Below are positions 45,623 through 54,595 of a stretch of 64,000 nt of DNA, one piece after another. A program made the translations under genes and the position numbers. The notes under the pieces were generated by a model. It made no database searches. It was not told where the DNA came from and was given only the letters and a program-made list of their open reading frames with translations. Within the stretch, counting starts at the first letter, position 1; every line of letters starts with the position of its first letter. Origin of the DNA: Daejeonella sp. (lineage in GTDB: Bacteria; Bacteroidota; Bacteroidia; Sphingobacteriales; Sphingobacteriaceae); the NCBI RefSeq assembly GCF_030695525.1, contig NZ_JAUYSS010000032.1, forward strand, positions 62,001 to 126,000. The letters run 5' to 3'.

Positions 45623-46735
45623 TTACACTTCTGACTTATCGATTTTCTTTTTTCGAATAATTAATTTGGGAAATTTGATAGGCTTTTTTAGGATAACCTC
45701 ATCACCCAGGAGAATTCCCCAGGGTTTGAACATTTCTGAGCGGTCAAAAATTACTTTGAAAATTGCGATCATAGGCAGGGCAAGGAACATACCAGTAAAA
45801 CCGGCCAGACTTCCTGAAATAAATACACCCAATATCGCAGCAAAAGCATTTATTCTGACTTTTGAACCTACAATTCTTGGCATTAAAATATTATTATCAA
45901 GAAACTGAACTGCTGCAATAACACCAAGAACAATGAATACCGGTAATATTTCCTGTGAATTAGTTAGTGTAAGAAGTACACCTATTATATTCCCTATCAA
46001 GGCACCTATATAAGGAATCAGGTTTAATATTGCAAAGATCACACCTATTAATAAGGCGTGCTTTATGCCAAATAGAAGTAGTAATCCTCCTAAAAGTACT
46101 ATGATATAACTTATCTGGATCATAAGTCCGATCAGATAGCCCTTTATTATCACTTCGGTTTCTTTCATGACTTCCTCAACTTTTTTATGTTCTGCTTTTT
46201 CAAACCATACAAATACAAAGCGTATCAGCAGTGATTTATAGGATAAAAAAAGATAAATGTATATAGGTACCAGTCCAATGTAAATTAAAATAGAGGTTAT
46301 TGAATTTGCAGCACCACCGAGAATTGCTCCTGCATTGGACAGAATTTTATTACTTTGCTCATTTATAAATTTTAGCTGTTCAGGAGTTGAAAAATTGGTT
46401 TTTTGGTTGATCCATCCGCTCAAATCAGCCAAATGCATCGCTATATTCTTCTTAATCATCGGAAACTCAGCCAGAAGGCTGTTGAATTGTCCGGTAAAGA
46501 ACCAGATAACCAGTGCAATTAAAACAGCCCCTAGTAATATGGGTAAAAGGATAGCCAAAAATTCTGGTGCTTTTTTTGACCTCAGAAATCGGTAAACCGG
46601 AAGCAGAACTATACTCAGGAAAAAAGCAAGAATTACCGGCATAATGATTTGCTGACCATAGGCAACTAGTACCCCTATAAGGCAAAGACCCATTAATTCT
46701 ATTGATCGTTTAACGGTTAGTGGTAATTCCTTCAT
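45623..46735 (-). CDS. AI-2E family transporter (YdgG/TqsA-like)
   Basis: A 370-residue inner-membrane protein with about eight membrane segments. The fold is that of the AI-2 exporter/UPF0118 family: two N-terminal helices (LMGLCLIGVLVAYGQQIIMP), a central soluble stretch (TEQ-rich, residues about 100-150), and a C-terminal block with NLIPYIGALIGNIIGVLLTL and DNNILMPRIVG. Members export autoinducer-2 or act as Na+/H+ antiporters; substrate here is unknown. Its upstream side is the long intergenic 46736-47117. Confidence 0.92.
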   Translation of the reverse strand: MKELPLTVKRSIELMGLCLIGVLVAYGQQIIMPVILAFFLSIVLLPVYRFLRSKKAPEFLAILLPILLGAVLIALVIWFFTGQFNSLLAEFPMIKKNIAMHLADLSGWINQKTNFSTPEQLKFINEQSNKILSNAGAILGGAANSITSILIYIGLVPIYIYLFLSYKSLLIRFVFVWFEKAEHKKVEEVMKETEVIIKGYLIGLMIQISYIIVLLGGLLLLFGIKHALLIGVIFAILNLIPYIGALIGNIIGVLLTLTNSQEILPVFIVLGVIAAVQFLDNNILMPRIVGSKVRINAFAAILGVFISGSLAGFTGMFLALPMIAIFKVIFDRSEMFKPWGILLGDEVILKKPIKFPKLIIRKKKIDKSEV

Positions 46736-47117
46736 ATTAGTTGACTTCAGTTTGATATCTGGTTAGATATTTAATCTTGATGATTATGTAGAACAGGTAA
46801 AAGTTAAAACACAGCAGAATTCATACCAAAATTCATTTTAGGGCTCAAAGTAATATTTTAAAACAAATATAATAGAACCCCCATTATATTGAATAGTATG
46901 TCATATTTCATAATAAAAAATGACTTTGTTTTTATTACGTTATCATGAGTGCCTTTTTTCCTGTTATCCTTGTTAAGATTTTAGTGTTTTGTATTAAATT
47001 TAAATTAATAATTTATCTCAATATTTTATATTTTAAAAAAAATAGGAAATGAAATATAGTTTTAGTTAAATAATTTAATTTATCTTTCGTAAACAAAACG
47101 TAAATATTTTATTAAAA
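46736..47117. other. AT-rich intergenic region, 382 bp
   Basis: Very AT-rich, with no open reading frame of note. Near the right end TATCTTTC (47081-47088) is a 7/8 match to the -7 box of the small secreted-protein gene, followed by an A-rich leader. No repeat or RNA motif was recognised in the rest; it must also hold the promoter of the AI-2E gene. Confidence 0.5.
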
Positions 47118-47414
47118 ATGAGAACATTAAGTTTATTGGCGATCACTGCATTAGTTGCGGCATCGTTTACTGCGAATGCAGCAGGCGGAAAAATTAAGAT
47201 CAGACACAAAGGAAAAATGATTGAAGTTTCTTCGAATGCATTGGATGCACATTTAGACCATGGGGATGTTCAATTATTTCCATACAAGGGAACTTTTTTA
47301 TCTCAGGCTGAAATAAATGCTGACCTTGCTGCAATAGAACAAGAATTTGTAGATACACCTCGTGAGGATGGTGAAATTGATCAGGAAGAACCGGCACCAG
47401 AAGACGAATTCTAA
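47118..47414 (+). CDS. Small secreted acidic-tailed protein
   Basis: A 98-residue protein with a clear signal peptide (MRTLSLLAITALVAASFTANA). The mature part starts with a basic stretch GGKIKIRHKGKMIEVSSNAL, which is chemically like a short metal- or ligand-binding beta hairpin, and ends in a very acidic tail (DTPREDGEIDQEEPAPEDEF). No named family recognised. Its isolated position between a long AT-rich region and a terminator suggests a separately regulated, possibly abundant, periplasmic product. Confidence 0.75.
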   Translation: MRTLSLLAITALVAASFTANAAGGKIKIRHKGKMIEVSSNALDAHLDHGDVQLFPYKGTFLSQAEINADLAAIEQEFVDTPREDGEIDQEEPAPEDEF

Positions 47415-47461
47415 GAATAGGTTGAATCAAAATACCTCATATTTATTGAACTCCAATTTTT

Positions 47462-47507
47462 ATCTGGTTGTAAGAAAATTATTATTTTTTCTACAACCAG
47501 ATTTTTT
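47462..47507 (+). terminator. Terminator of the small secreted-protein gene
   Basis: ATCTGGTTGTA (47462-47472) pairs with TACAACCAGAT (47492-47502), followed by TTTTT. A perfect 11-bp stem with a 19-base loop. Confidence 0.85.
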
Positions 47508-47661
47508 ATGACGATTGGTAAATAATATTATTAGCCTGTTTTTATTCCCAATATTATCTCATTCATCTCCTAAAATGCCTTAAGGCCTCTTAACCTTCTA
47601 AGCGAATTTCCCTTAATTTGTTTATATAGATTTATTCTCTTAAAATGTTGATAACATTCAT

Positions 47662-47692
47662 TTGTAGTTTTATGTGCTAATATTAAATTTGC
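47662..47692 (+). promoter_or_regulatory. Promoter of the cobalamin-riboswitch transcript
   Basis: TTTG (47662-47665), a 19-base spacer, then TAAATTTG (47685-47692): an exact Bacteroidota promoter. Transcription would begin near 47696, a few bases before the riboswitch. Confidence 0.8.
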
Positions 47693-47698
47693 AATGCT

Positions 47699-47866
47699 TT
47701 AGGTTTCCGAAATCAAAATCGGAATTAAAAGGGAACCGGGTTAGAATCCCGGACAGTCCCGCTGCTGTGTTCTCCATAACGGTTCCATAATAAGCCACTT
47801 TTCGCCATATGCGGATGGGAAGGCAGGATAAACCGGGAGTAAGTCAGAAGACCTGCCTCTGCATAA
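47699..47866 (+). promoter_or_regulatory. Cobalamin (B12) riboswitch
   Basis: The core matches the cobalamin riboswitch: AAAAGGGAACCGGGTTAGAA, then CCGGACAGTCCCGCTGCTGT, GCCACTTTTCG, and AAGTCAGAAGACCTGCCTCTG near 47840-47862. The GGGAA...ACAGTCCCGC and AGTCAGAAGACC boxes are diagnostic. It binds adenosyl- or other cobalamins and shuts off expression when B12 is plentiful. The following GGGGATTGAAGC region before the btuB start is the likely expression platform. Right edge approximate. Confidence 0.95.
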
Positions 47867-47977
47867 TAATTCATAGCTTTCGGGGATTGAAGCTTGGAGA
47901 GGACTATTCGCAAGAATAGATTCATTTCTGGTATTCCTTCATTATCTGTTTGCTGTGGGACAAAAACTCACAACAAA

Positions 47978-49876
47978 ATGAAAACAAAAAAACTTTACGT
48001 TGGGCTAAGTCTGGGACTTGCACAACTGGTATTGCTGAACAGCAGTACCCTGGCACAGGAAAGACCTGCGTCAAATCTCGATGAAGTGGTGGTAGTGGCC
48101 AGCCGTTCACCCAAAAAATTATCGGAAATAGGGAAGGTGGTTCGGGTAATCACTGCAGAAACGATTTCAAAAAGTCAGGGTAGGACTTTGCCCGAACTGT
48201 TAAACAATGTGGCCGGCTTGACAATAGGAGGAAATGGAGGAAATCCTGCTGATATTAAGGCTGTGTATCTCCGTGGTGCAAGTGCTGCCAATACCCTGAT
48301 ACTGATTGATGGTATTCCTGTAAATGATGCATCAGAAATATCCGGAGAATACAATATTTCGGCCATTGGGATTGAAAATATTGAGCGCATTGAAATTTTA
48401 AAGGGAGGAAATTCTACATTATATGGTTCTGATGCAGTAGCAGGCGTTATTAATGTGATTACCAGAAAAGGCAGCGGCAAATTAGCAGCAAATCTTCTGG
48501 CTACCGGAGGGAGTTACGGAACTTATAAACAAGTTTTAGGTTTGAGCGGACAAATCGAAAATACATCTTTATCATTCAATGCCTCTAATCTGGATTCAAA
48601 GAATTTCTCTTCAGCAATGCCTGCTAATGCTGAATCAGGTTTTGATAAGGATGGATTCCATCAGAAATCCATGATGTTTAATATGGGGCAGCGGGTAAGC
48701 AAAAACTTTCTGTTAAGAGGGAACTTTCAGGCTAACAATAATGCCGCCGACCTCGATAATGGTGCATTTGCTGATGCAAAGGACTATACCTATAGCAAAT
48801 CTTCATTTCTGGCCGGAATTGGGGGGAAGCTGGATCTAAATAAAGCTGTTCTCAATTTCAATCTAAGCCAGAATAACCTGAAAAATAAATATAATAATCA
48901 GGGTTCACTTACCAATAATACAGGGAATATTACGCATCTGGAAACTAACCTCAATTATGCTTTCAATAATTTTATAGATGTGGCAAGTGGCATTTCATAC
49001 AGGAATCTTAGTACTGATCAGAGAAATCCATTTAGTTCAAGATTATTTGCAGACAATAATATAAAAAGTCTGTTCAGCTCTCTTTTTATTAAATCAAAAT
49101 TGGGCTTTCAGGCAGAGATTGGTGGTCGATTTAATGATCATAGTGAATACGGCAGTAACTTTACCTATACTATAAATCCATCCTACCTCATTGCAGACCG
49201 TTATAAGGTATTTGCAAACCTTTCATCTGCTTACAGAGTGCCATCCCTGTATCAGTTGTTTTCAGAATACGGGAATTTGGCTCTTAGTCCTGAAACATCC
49301 AGAACTTATGAAGCAGGTTTTGATCTGAATTTTACACCGCAAATAAATCTATCCCTTTCTTATTTTAAGAGGGATATTGAAAATGTAATTGATTTTGGTC
49401 AGGTTTCTCCTGGTAAATTTGGTTACTTAAATCAAAATAAACAAAATGATAAAGGTTATGAAGTTGAACTAAGCTATAAACCAAATGGATTACTGAATCT
49501 GAATGCTTTCTATGCTTATGTAGATGGGGAGGTGACTACTCCGGCAGGCACATCTTTTAATCTCTTCCGTAGGCCAAAGAATTCTTTCGGATTGAATGCG
49601 GGTCTTGATTTAAGTAAATCCCTAAGCTTTAATCTGATCTATAAGTTTACTGGCGACAGAAGAGACAGATATTTTGATGGTAAGACTTTCAAAACGGTGG
49701 ACGCTGAACTGGGTTCATTTAATGTGCTGGATGTTTATGCGCAATACAAAGTTTCAACCAGACTTAGCTTGTTTACAGATGTTAAGAATGTGCTGGATGA
49801 GAATTATGTCGAATTTGCAGGCTATCAAACAAAAGGGATTAATTTTAATGCTGGATTTAAGTTAGATATCCGATAA
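47978..49876 (+). CDS. btuB: TonB-dependent receptor, BtuB-like (cobalamin uptake)
   Basis: About 632 residues. I chose the ATG at 47978, which begins a signal peptide (MKTKKLYVGLSLGLAQLVLL); the frame opens earlier, inside the riboswitch region. DEVVVVASRSPKKLSEIGK (about residues 34-52) contains the TonB box region, followed by the plug (LPELLNNVAGLTIGGNGG; ERIEILKGGNSTLYGSDAVAG) and a 22-strand barrel ending INFNAGFKLDIR. The cobalamin riboswitch directly upstream makes it the outer-membrane B12 receptor. Energy comes from TonB/ExbBD in the inner membrane. Confidence 0.95.
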   Translation: MKTKKLYVGLSLGLAQLVLLNSSTLAQERPASNLDEVVVVASRSPKKLSEIGKVVRVITAETISKSQGRTLPELLNNVAGLTIGGNGGNPADIKAVYLRGASAANTLILIDGIPVNDASEISGEYNISAIGIENIERIEILKGGNSTLYGSDAVAGVINVITRKGSGKLAANLLATGGSYGTYKQVLGLSGQIENTSLSFNASNLDSKNFSSAMPANAESGFDKDGFHQKSMMFNMGQRVSKNFLLRGNFQANNNAADLDNGAFADAKDYTYSKSSFLAGIGGKLDLNKAVLNFNLSQNNLKNKYNNQGSLTNNTGNITHLETNLNYAFNNFIDVASGISYRNLSTDQRNPFSSRLFADNNIKSLFSSLFIKSKLGFQAEIGGRFNDHSEYGSNFTYTINPSYLIADRYKVFANLSSAYRVPSLYQLFSEYGNLALSPETSRTYEAGFDLNFTPQINLSLSYFKRDIENVIDFGQVSPGKFGYLNQNKQNDKGYEVELSYKPNGLLNLNAFYAYVDGEVTTPAGTSFNLFRRPKNSFGLNAGLDLSKSLSFNLIYKFTGDRRDRYFDGKTFKTVDAELGSFNVLDVYAQYKVSTRLSLFTDVKNVLDENYVEFAGYQTKGINFNAGFKLDIR

Positions 49877-49894
49877 GTTGCAAAACCAAATAAT

Positions 49895-49930
49895 AAATAG
49901 CGATGGATGAAAATTCATCGCTATTTTTGT
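49895..49930 (+). terminator. Terminator of btuB
   Basis: AAATAGCGATG (49895-49905) pairs with CATCGCTATTT (49916-49926) around a 10-base loop, with further T. TATTTTTG (49922-49929) within the right arm also matches a -7 box, so a promoter for the next gene could overlap the stem. Confidence 0.82.
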
Positions 49931-49947
49931 TTTAAGACAGATTATTC

Positions 49948-50640
49948 ATGATGAAGGCAGTTTTATTTTGGAGTGCAGGTAAGGATTCAGCAATGGCATT
50001 AAACAGGCTTAAACAAAACCCTCAGGTCGAAATAATAGGACTTATAACCACTTTAAATAGTGATTATAAGCGAATTTCAATGCATGGAATAGCCGAACAA
50101 GTGCTTGACAGGCAAGCTGAGCAACTTGGATTTCCAGTCATTAAAATGTGGGTATCAAGTCAGCCTGACAATCATACTTATGAAGAGGCATTTATGAAAA
50201 CCTGTTCACAATTAACAGAAATGAGTGTTGACACCCTGGTGTTTGGAGATATTTTTCTGGAAGACCTCCGGGTATATCGGGAGGATTTAGCAACAAAGGC
50301 GGGCTTGAAAACATATTTTCCTTTGTGGAAGATTTCTTTGATGGAACTTCAAAAAGAGTTATCAGATGGAGGATATGAAGCTATAACTTGCTGTGTCCAA
50401 TCGGATAAATTAGGGATGGATTGGATTGGAAAACAATTAAATCCGGATTTCTTCAAGAAATTACCCCATGGAATTGATCCATTCGGAGAAAATGGTGAAT
50501 TCCACACTTTTTGTTACAATGGGCCAATCTTCAGAGAGCCTATAACTTATCAAACCGGAGAAGTTGTATTCAGACCATTGCAAATTAAGCAAACAGACAT
50601 GGCAGAGGAAGCTGGATTCTTATACCTGGATATAATCTGA
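49948..50640 (+). CDS. Dph6-like PP-loop ATP pyrophosphatase
   Basis: A 230-residue adenine-nucleotide alpha hydrolase of the diphthine-ammonia ligase (Dph6/COG2102) family. The PP-loop is LFWSAGKDSAMAL (about residues 6-18), and the C-terminal GENGEFHTFCYNGPIF is the family mark. In eukaryotes and archaea Dph6 amidates diphthine on EF-2, which bacteria lack, so the bacterial substrate is different and unknown. It follows the B12 receptor gene and ends eight bases before the sirtuin gene. A role linked to cobalamin handling is possible but unproven. Confidence 0.88.
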   Translation: MMKAVLFWSAGKDSAMALNRLKQNPQVEIIGLITTLNSDYKRISMHGIAEQVLDRQAEQLGFPVIKMWVSSQPDNHTYEEAFMKTCSQLTEMSVDTLVFGDIFLEDLRVYREDLATKAGLKTYFPLWKISLMELQKELSDGGYEAITCCVQSDKLGMDWIGKQLNPDFFKKLPHGIDPFGENGEFHTFCYNGPIFREPITYQTGEVVFRPLQIKQTDMAEEAGFLYLDII

Positions 50641-50648
50641 CAAAAACC

Positions 50649-51332
50649 ATGAAAAAAATTGTTGTATTTACAGGAGCCGGTATCTCAGCCGAAAGTGGCT
50701 TAAAAACTTTCAGAGATTCTGGGGGACTATGGGAAGGGTACAATGTTTATGATGTTGCTACCCCGGAAGCCTGGAGACGGGATCCCAACCTTGTGCAAAA
50801 TTTTTATAATGAACGACGTAAATCTGTTCTTGAAGCTGAACCCAATGCAGCACATTATGCTCTGGTTAAACTGGAAGAAAAGTATGATGTGACAATCATT
50901 ACTCAAAATGTCGATGATCTTCATGAACGTGCAGGATCTTCCAAAATTATTCATTTACATGGCCTGATCACAAAGTCCCAATCGGATAAAAACCCCAATC
51001 TGACCTATGACATTTCCGGCTGGGAATTGAAAATGGGCGAAAGTTGTGAATTAGGCTCTCAGCTTCGGCCACATGTTGTTTGGTTTGGAGAAGCTGTTCC
51101 AATGATCGAAAAAGCTGCTGAAAAATGCTACGTTGCTGATATATTCATAGTAATAGGTACCTCATTACAGGTTTACCCGGCAGCAGGCCTCATTGATCTG
51201 ATACCTGGTAAAGCCCAGAAATTTCTGGTAGATCCCAAGGCAATGGAGATATCTGCAATAAATATTGAACGGATTCCTGAAAGCTCTGTTGCTGCTGTTC
51301 CTGAATTGGTAGAGCGATTGTTAAATCAATAA
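50649..51332 (+). CDS. cobB: NAD-dependent protein deacylase, class III sirtuin
   Basis: A 227-residue Sir2 enzyme that removes acyl groups from lysines, producing O-acyl-ADP-ribose. NAD-binding motifs GAGISAESGLKTFRD (7-21) and TQNVDDLHERAG (about 90-101) are visible, the catalytic His is in IIHLHG (about 103), and NFYNERRK carries the Tyr-x-x-Arg pattern of SIRT5-like desuccinylases. The zinc cysteines are not in the usual C-x-x-C pairs. Not to be confused with cobalamin synthesis. Lies eight bases after the PP-loop gene. Confidence 0.92.
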   Translation: MKKIVVFTGAGISAESGLKTFRDSGGLWEGYNVYDVATPEAWRRDPNLVQNFYNERRKSVLEAEPNAAHYALVKLEEKYDVTIITQNVDDLHERAGSSKIIHLHGLITKSQSDKNPNLTYDISGWELKMGESCELGSQLRPHVVWFGEAVPMIEKAAEKCYVADIFIVIGTSLQVYPAAGLIDLIPGKAQKFLVDPKAMEISAINIERIPESSVAAVPELVERLLNQ

Positions 51333-51506
51333 GTTAATGTATGAGATTAGCCTATCCTGATGTAGTACTATCAGCGATTGGCCTTTATGGGCTTTTGGTC
51401 TTATAGGAACCAGTTTGCTTTGTATGGAATGAAATAGCTTAGAACGGTACTTTAGCATTATATTTACTTAAGCAGAGGATAAGAACTGATAAGAAATTAT
51501 ATACAA

Positions 51507-52583
51507 ATGAAGATGAATCAAAACTCAAGACGAAATTTTTTGCAAAAGTCAGCAATAACTGCAGGTCTCATGTCTATAGGCAACATTGGCATGTCTGAAA
51601 CATCAGGCATAGACCATCCCTTAAATTCCCAAAAAAATTCAGCTAACAAACTTCCACGCGAGGTTTGGATAGCAAGTTTTTCGCAAGAAAAACTATCTGA
51701 AGACACTCCGGATTTAATGGTTAATAGAGTGTTGGAATATCTGAAGGGTATCGAACCTTTTAGCCCCGATGTGATTTGCCTGCCCGAATGTTTCTACATT
51801 GCAAATACTAAAATGGATGGTAAGTTCTCTGTAAAGCAAAGGATAATTAAATCAGAAGAAGTGTTAAACCAGTTTTCTGATTTCTCTAAAAAAAACAATT
51901 GCTACACTATATGTTCTGTTGATACCCCTGCAGGGGATGGGATGTTTTATATCTCGTCTGTTGTTATTGACCGGCAAGGGAAACGTGTCGGAGCGTATCA
52001 TAAAGTTCATCCGACAGAAGGTGAGATAAAAAGTGGAGTGATGCCCGGACCATTATTTCAGCCTGTTATCCAAACTGATTTCGGGAAAATTGGGGTTCAG
52101 ATTTGCTTTGATATATTATGGGATGATGGATGGGAGATGTACCGTAAACAGGGAGCTGAAATCATTTTCTTCCCTTCAGCTTTTTCAGCCGGACAAATGA
52201 TTAATGCACGTGCATGGAAGCATAAATGCGTTGTAGTTTCCAGTACCAGAAAAGGAACCAGTAAAATATGCAGTATCAGTGGTGAAGAGCTGGCAAAGAC
52301 AGGCTCCTGGAACCCTCAACTTTGTTGGGCTCCTGTAAACCTGGAGAAAGTCTTTTTACATCTATGGCCATTCGTACAACATTTTCCTGCAATTCAGAAA
52401 AAATACGGACGCAAAGTGGATATAAAAGTTTTCCATGAGGAAGAGTGGGCAATTATAGAAAGTTTATCTCCGGATGTCCTGGTGAAGGATATTTTAAAAG
52501 AGTTTAATCTTAAAACTCACGAAGAGATTACTGTTGAAGGCGAAAGGGCACAATTAGAAGCTCGTAAAAAATATGCATCGTAA
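51507..52583 (+). CDS. Tat-exported carbon-nitrogen hydrolase
   Basis: A 358-residue nitrilase-superfamily enzyme. The N-terminus MKMNQNSRRNFLQKSAITAG has the twin-arginine motif SRRNFL, so it is exported folded to the periplasm. The Glu-Lys-Cys triad is visible: LPECFYI (about 94), YHKVHPTEGE (about 164), and GVQICFDILWDDGWE (about 198). Nitrilase-fold amidases cleave amides or nitriles; the substrate is unknown. About 175 bases of featureless DNA precede it. The C-terminal extension (after about residue 300) is longer than in minimal amidases. Confidence 0.92.
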   Translation: MKMNQNSRRNFLQKSAITAGLMSIGNIGMSETSGIDHPLNSQKNSANKLPREVWIASFSQEKLSEDTPDLMVNRVLEYLKGIEPFSPDVICLPECFYIANTKMDGKFSVKQRIIKSEEVLNQFSDFSKKNNCYTICSVDTPAGDGMFYISSVVIDRQGKRVGAYHKVHPTEGEIKSGVMPGPLFQPVIQTDFGKIGVQICFDILWDDGWEMYRKQGAEIIFFPSAFSAGQMINARAWKHKCVVVSSTRKGTSKICSISGEELAKTGSWNPQLCWAPVNLEKVFLHLWPFVQHFPAIQKKYGRKVDIKVFHEEEWAIIESLSPDVLVKDILKEFNLKTHEEITVEGERAQLEARKKYAS

Positions 52584-52707
52584 ATCCTCTCGGAGAGGGG
52601 AAAAACATTAAATTCCACATTTAAATCCCGAGTAAGGAATTCAGGATTTTTACAAAGATCAGAACTATTCCAGTTGTATATTCTACGAATTATCTCTTAA
52701 TCCCAAA

Positions 52708-53238
52708 CTAAACTTTTGCCAATACAGGATATCTTTTTGATAAAAGATAGAAACTTCCAAATAAGAGTGCCGAAAATACCAAATTACCTACCAGCATATT
52801 TCTAAAGAATGGAAGGCCTGCAGCATACGAAGTCAGAATTCCTGATATATTTCGTGGGTATAGGGTAGCCGGATATAAAAATGCAAAATTAGTGATCAGA
52901 TAAAAAACTGATGCGCTGATAAATGAAGCTAAAATTACATTAGTCGCGTTTACCTTATTCCTGATCATGAACCCGCATGCAACCATTGCAACAAAGCCGA
53001 TATAGACCGCAATACTAAATCCATTTCCAATGAATAGGTCGGAGACAGCCATAGCTGCTATCGGTACAATGAATGCCATTCGTTTATCACTGAACTGAGC
53101 GCCTGCAAATATTGCCAGGGCTCCAATGGCCGTAAAGTTCCAGATATGTGGAATCAAATAGGGTAGTGCCCTGCTTAGTGCAGCTGCAATGACAAGAAGA
53201 GTTAATACTATAAAACGGCTTGTGATGATATGTTTCAT
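52708..53238 (-). CDS. DUF6580 / ECF-S-like membrane protein
   Basis: A 176-residue protein with about five membrane segments and small glycine- and alanine-rich turns, like substrate-binding S components of ECF vitamin transporters. It matches the DUF6580 putative transport family (LPYLIPHIWNFTAIGALAIF; FRNMLVGNLVFSALLFG). No ATPase or T component lies nearby. The neighbouring B12 receptor and riboswitch make vitamin transport plausible but not demonstrated. The -7 box lies only four bases before its ATG, so its mRNA is probably leaderless. Confidence 0.85.
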   Translation of the reverse strand: MKHIITSRFIVLTLLVIAAALSRALPYLIPHIWNFTAIGALAIFAGAQFSDKRMAFIVPIAAMAVSDLFIGNGFSIAVYIGFVAMVACGFMIRNKVNATNVILASFISASVFYLITNFAFLYPATLYPRNISGILTSYAAGLPFFRNMLVGNLVFSALLFGSFYLLSKRYPVLAKV

Positions 53239-53242
53239 GATA

Positions 53243-53250
53243 CAAAAATA
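53243..53250 (-). promoter_or_regulatory. -7 box directly before the DUF6580 gene
   Basis: On the minus strand TATTTTTG is followed by exactly four bases and the ATG (53238). The predicted start of transcription is at or next to the A of ATG. Confidence 0.6.
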
Positions 53251-53385
53251 GGAAAATAAATCTAAGCTTTTAAAATGTATTGAAATATATAATAATATCG
53301 AAACCTCCCATAAATTTGGCGTTTTTGCCTAATAAAATATTATTTTGTTTGATATTATAAATATTTGTAAATCAATTAGTTATTA

Positions 53386-53401
53386 TACTTAATATTAAGT
53401 A
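53386..53401. repeat. Perfect 16-bp AT palindrome
   Basis: TACTTAATATTAAGTA in an extremely AT-rich 257-bp gap between two minus-strand genes. It could be an operator or merely a by-product of base composition; no other structure is seen in the gap. Confidence 0.4.
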
Positions 53402-53495
53402 ATATTTTATATTTAATTATACTTTTCGATTAAAAATAGTGATAAAAACCAAATATAATTCTGTTTTGCTATTTAATATACTGTTTATCAAATAC

Positions 53496-53753
53496 TTATG
53501 ATATATTATTATCATATCTTTTGTATGCCTGATTGAAATCAACCCTCATTTGGTTAAATCGTTCAGCTGCTGATTTTATAAATTCTGAATCAAGTAATTG
53601 AAAGACTCCGTTCACTCCTTCGGGGATATCAAGTTCTGGTATTTTATAGATCTGTTCAAAGATCCCCTTCTCCAGTTTTATAATATACTTTTGATTCATG
53701 GAGAATAAGGTGATCTTACAATCCGGATGTGGCAGTTCTGCTATTACTCTCAT
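53496..53753 (-). CDS. Small conserved hypothetical protein downstream of crtA-like gene
   Basis: An 85-residue cytosolic protein (MRVIAELPHPDCKITLFSMN) with a basic beta-rich start and a helical end. No named family recognised; similar short proteins occur in Bacteroidota. The start overlaps the stop of the CrtA-like gene by four bases (ATGA), which strongly supports a real, co-translated gene. Confidence 0.8.
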   Translation of the reverse strand: MRVIAELPHPDCKITLFSMNQKYIIKLEKGIFEQIYKIPELDIPEGVNGVFQLLDSEFIKSAAERFNQMRVDFNQAYKRYDNNIS

Positions 53754-54472
53754 TGTTTAGCTTTTAATAAATCTTGTTGAATTTCTTTTATCGGGTCTAT
53801 TCCTTTATTGCTTCCCTTTCCCGATAGCAATCGGAAACGTGCAAAAAGCTCCTCACTATACCAATCTAATTTTCTGGTCTTCCTTATCACTTCAGCATGT
53901 TTAGCAGAGCCATAAGCGAATGCTTTCATACTTTCCATATTTTTCCAGATTGAAAGGGTAGCTTGTCTGAAGTATGGAGCTTCACCAATTCCAATAGAGC
54001 AGATATAGCCGGGAGCTTTAGTCATGATTTCTGCTACAGGTTCTACATTGGCCCAGAATTGGCTTAATTTATTCAAACGTATCGTAGCTCTGGTTAAAAC
54101 TGCAACCGGTCCATTGTAATTCGCTTCGTAATTATCCATCTTAAATGGATCCTTACCATCCCATTTGCCATGACTTGCTAATGGAATACTTAATACTGTC
54201 CACTGTTCTTTTGTAAATTTCTTCCACCACCATGCTATAAATGAGCTTTCATTAAATCTCTTAAAGTCCTCTTCTGAAGTCCAAACTGCCAATAATGCCC
54301 ATTGCTGCCAGTCGGGCTGGAGATCAAATGATCCATTTTTACCACAACCCATCAATTTCCAGAAAGTACAGGATTTATTTAAGGCAAGCGGAATACGGTG
54401 AATAGCCATAGCAAGGACGGCCAGCGGAACGAATAATGGTCTGTATCTTACTATACTTATTGAAACTAACAT
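53750..54472 (-). CDS. CrtA-like (spheroidene monooxygenase family) protein
   Basis: A 240-residue protein whose pattern fits the CrtA family across its length: KSCTFWKLMGCGKNGSFDLQ, PDWQQWALLAVWTSEEDF, ASHGKWDGKDPF, VAVLTRATIRLNKLSQFWAN, GYICSIGIGEAPYFRQATLS and FAYGSAKHAEVIRKTRK. CrtA inserts a keto group in carotenoids using O2 and a haem-like cofactor. The Bacteroidota homologues are often far from carotenoid genes, so this may be a haem-type oxygenase with another substrate. First gene of a two-gene operon. Confidence 0.87.
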   Translation of the reverse strand: MLVSISIVRYRPLFVPLAVLAMAIHRIPLALNKSCTFWKLMGCGKNGSFDLQPDWQQWALLAVWTSEEDFKRFNESSFIAWWWKKFTKEQWTVLSIPLASHGKWDGKDPFKMDNYEANYNGPVAVLTRATIRLNKLSQFWANVEPVAEIMTKAPGYICSIGIGEAPYFRQATLSIWKNMESMKAFAYGSAKHAEVIRKTRKLDWYSEELFARFRLLSGKGSNKGIDPIKEIQQDLLKAKQ

Positions 54473-54544
54473 AGTTGATCTTAATGATTTCTTTCTCAGG
54501 TCTCAAAGGTAATTTATCAAAATGTATTCTTAAGGTCATAAAAA

Positions 54545-54575
54545 AGAAAAGTCTTCCCTGTTATAGGAAGACTTT
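54545..54575 (-). terminator. Terminator of the basic secreted-protein gene
   Basis: AAAGTCTTCC (54548-54557) pairs with GGAAGACTTT (54566-54575) around an 8-base loop. On the minus strand the stem is followed by TCTTTTT. Confidence 0.8.
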
Positions 54576-54595
54576 GATTCTTAAAATTAAAATTC

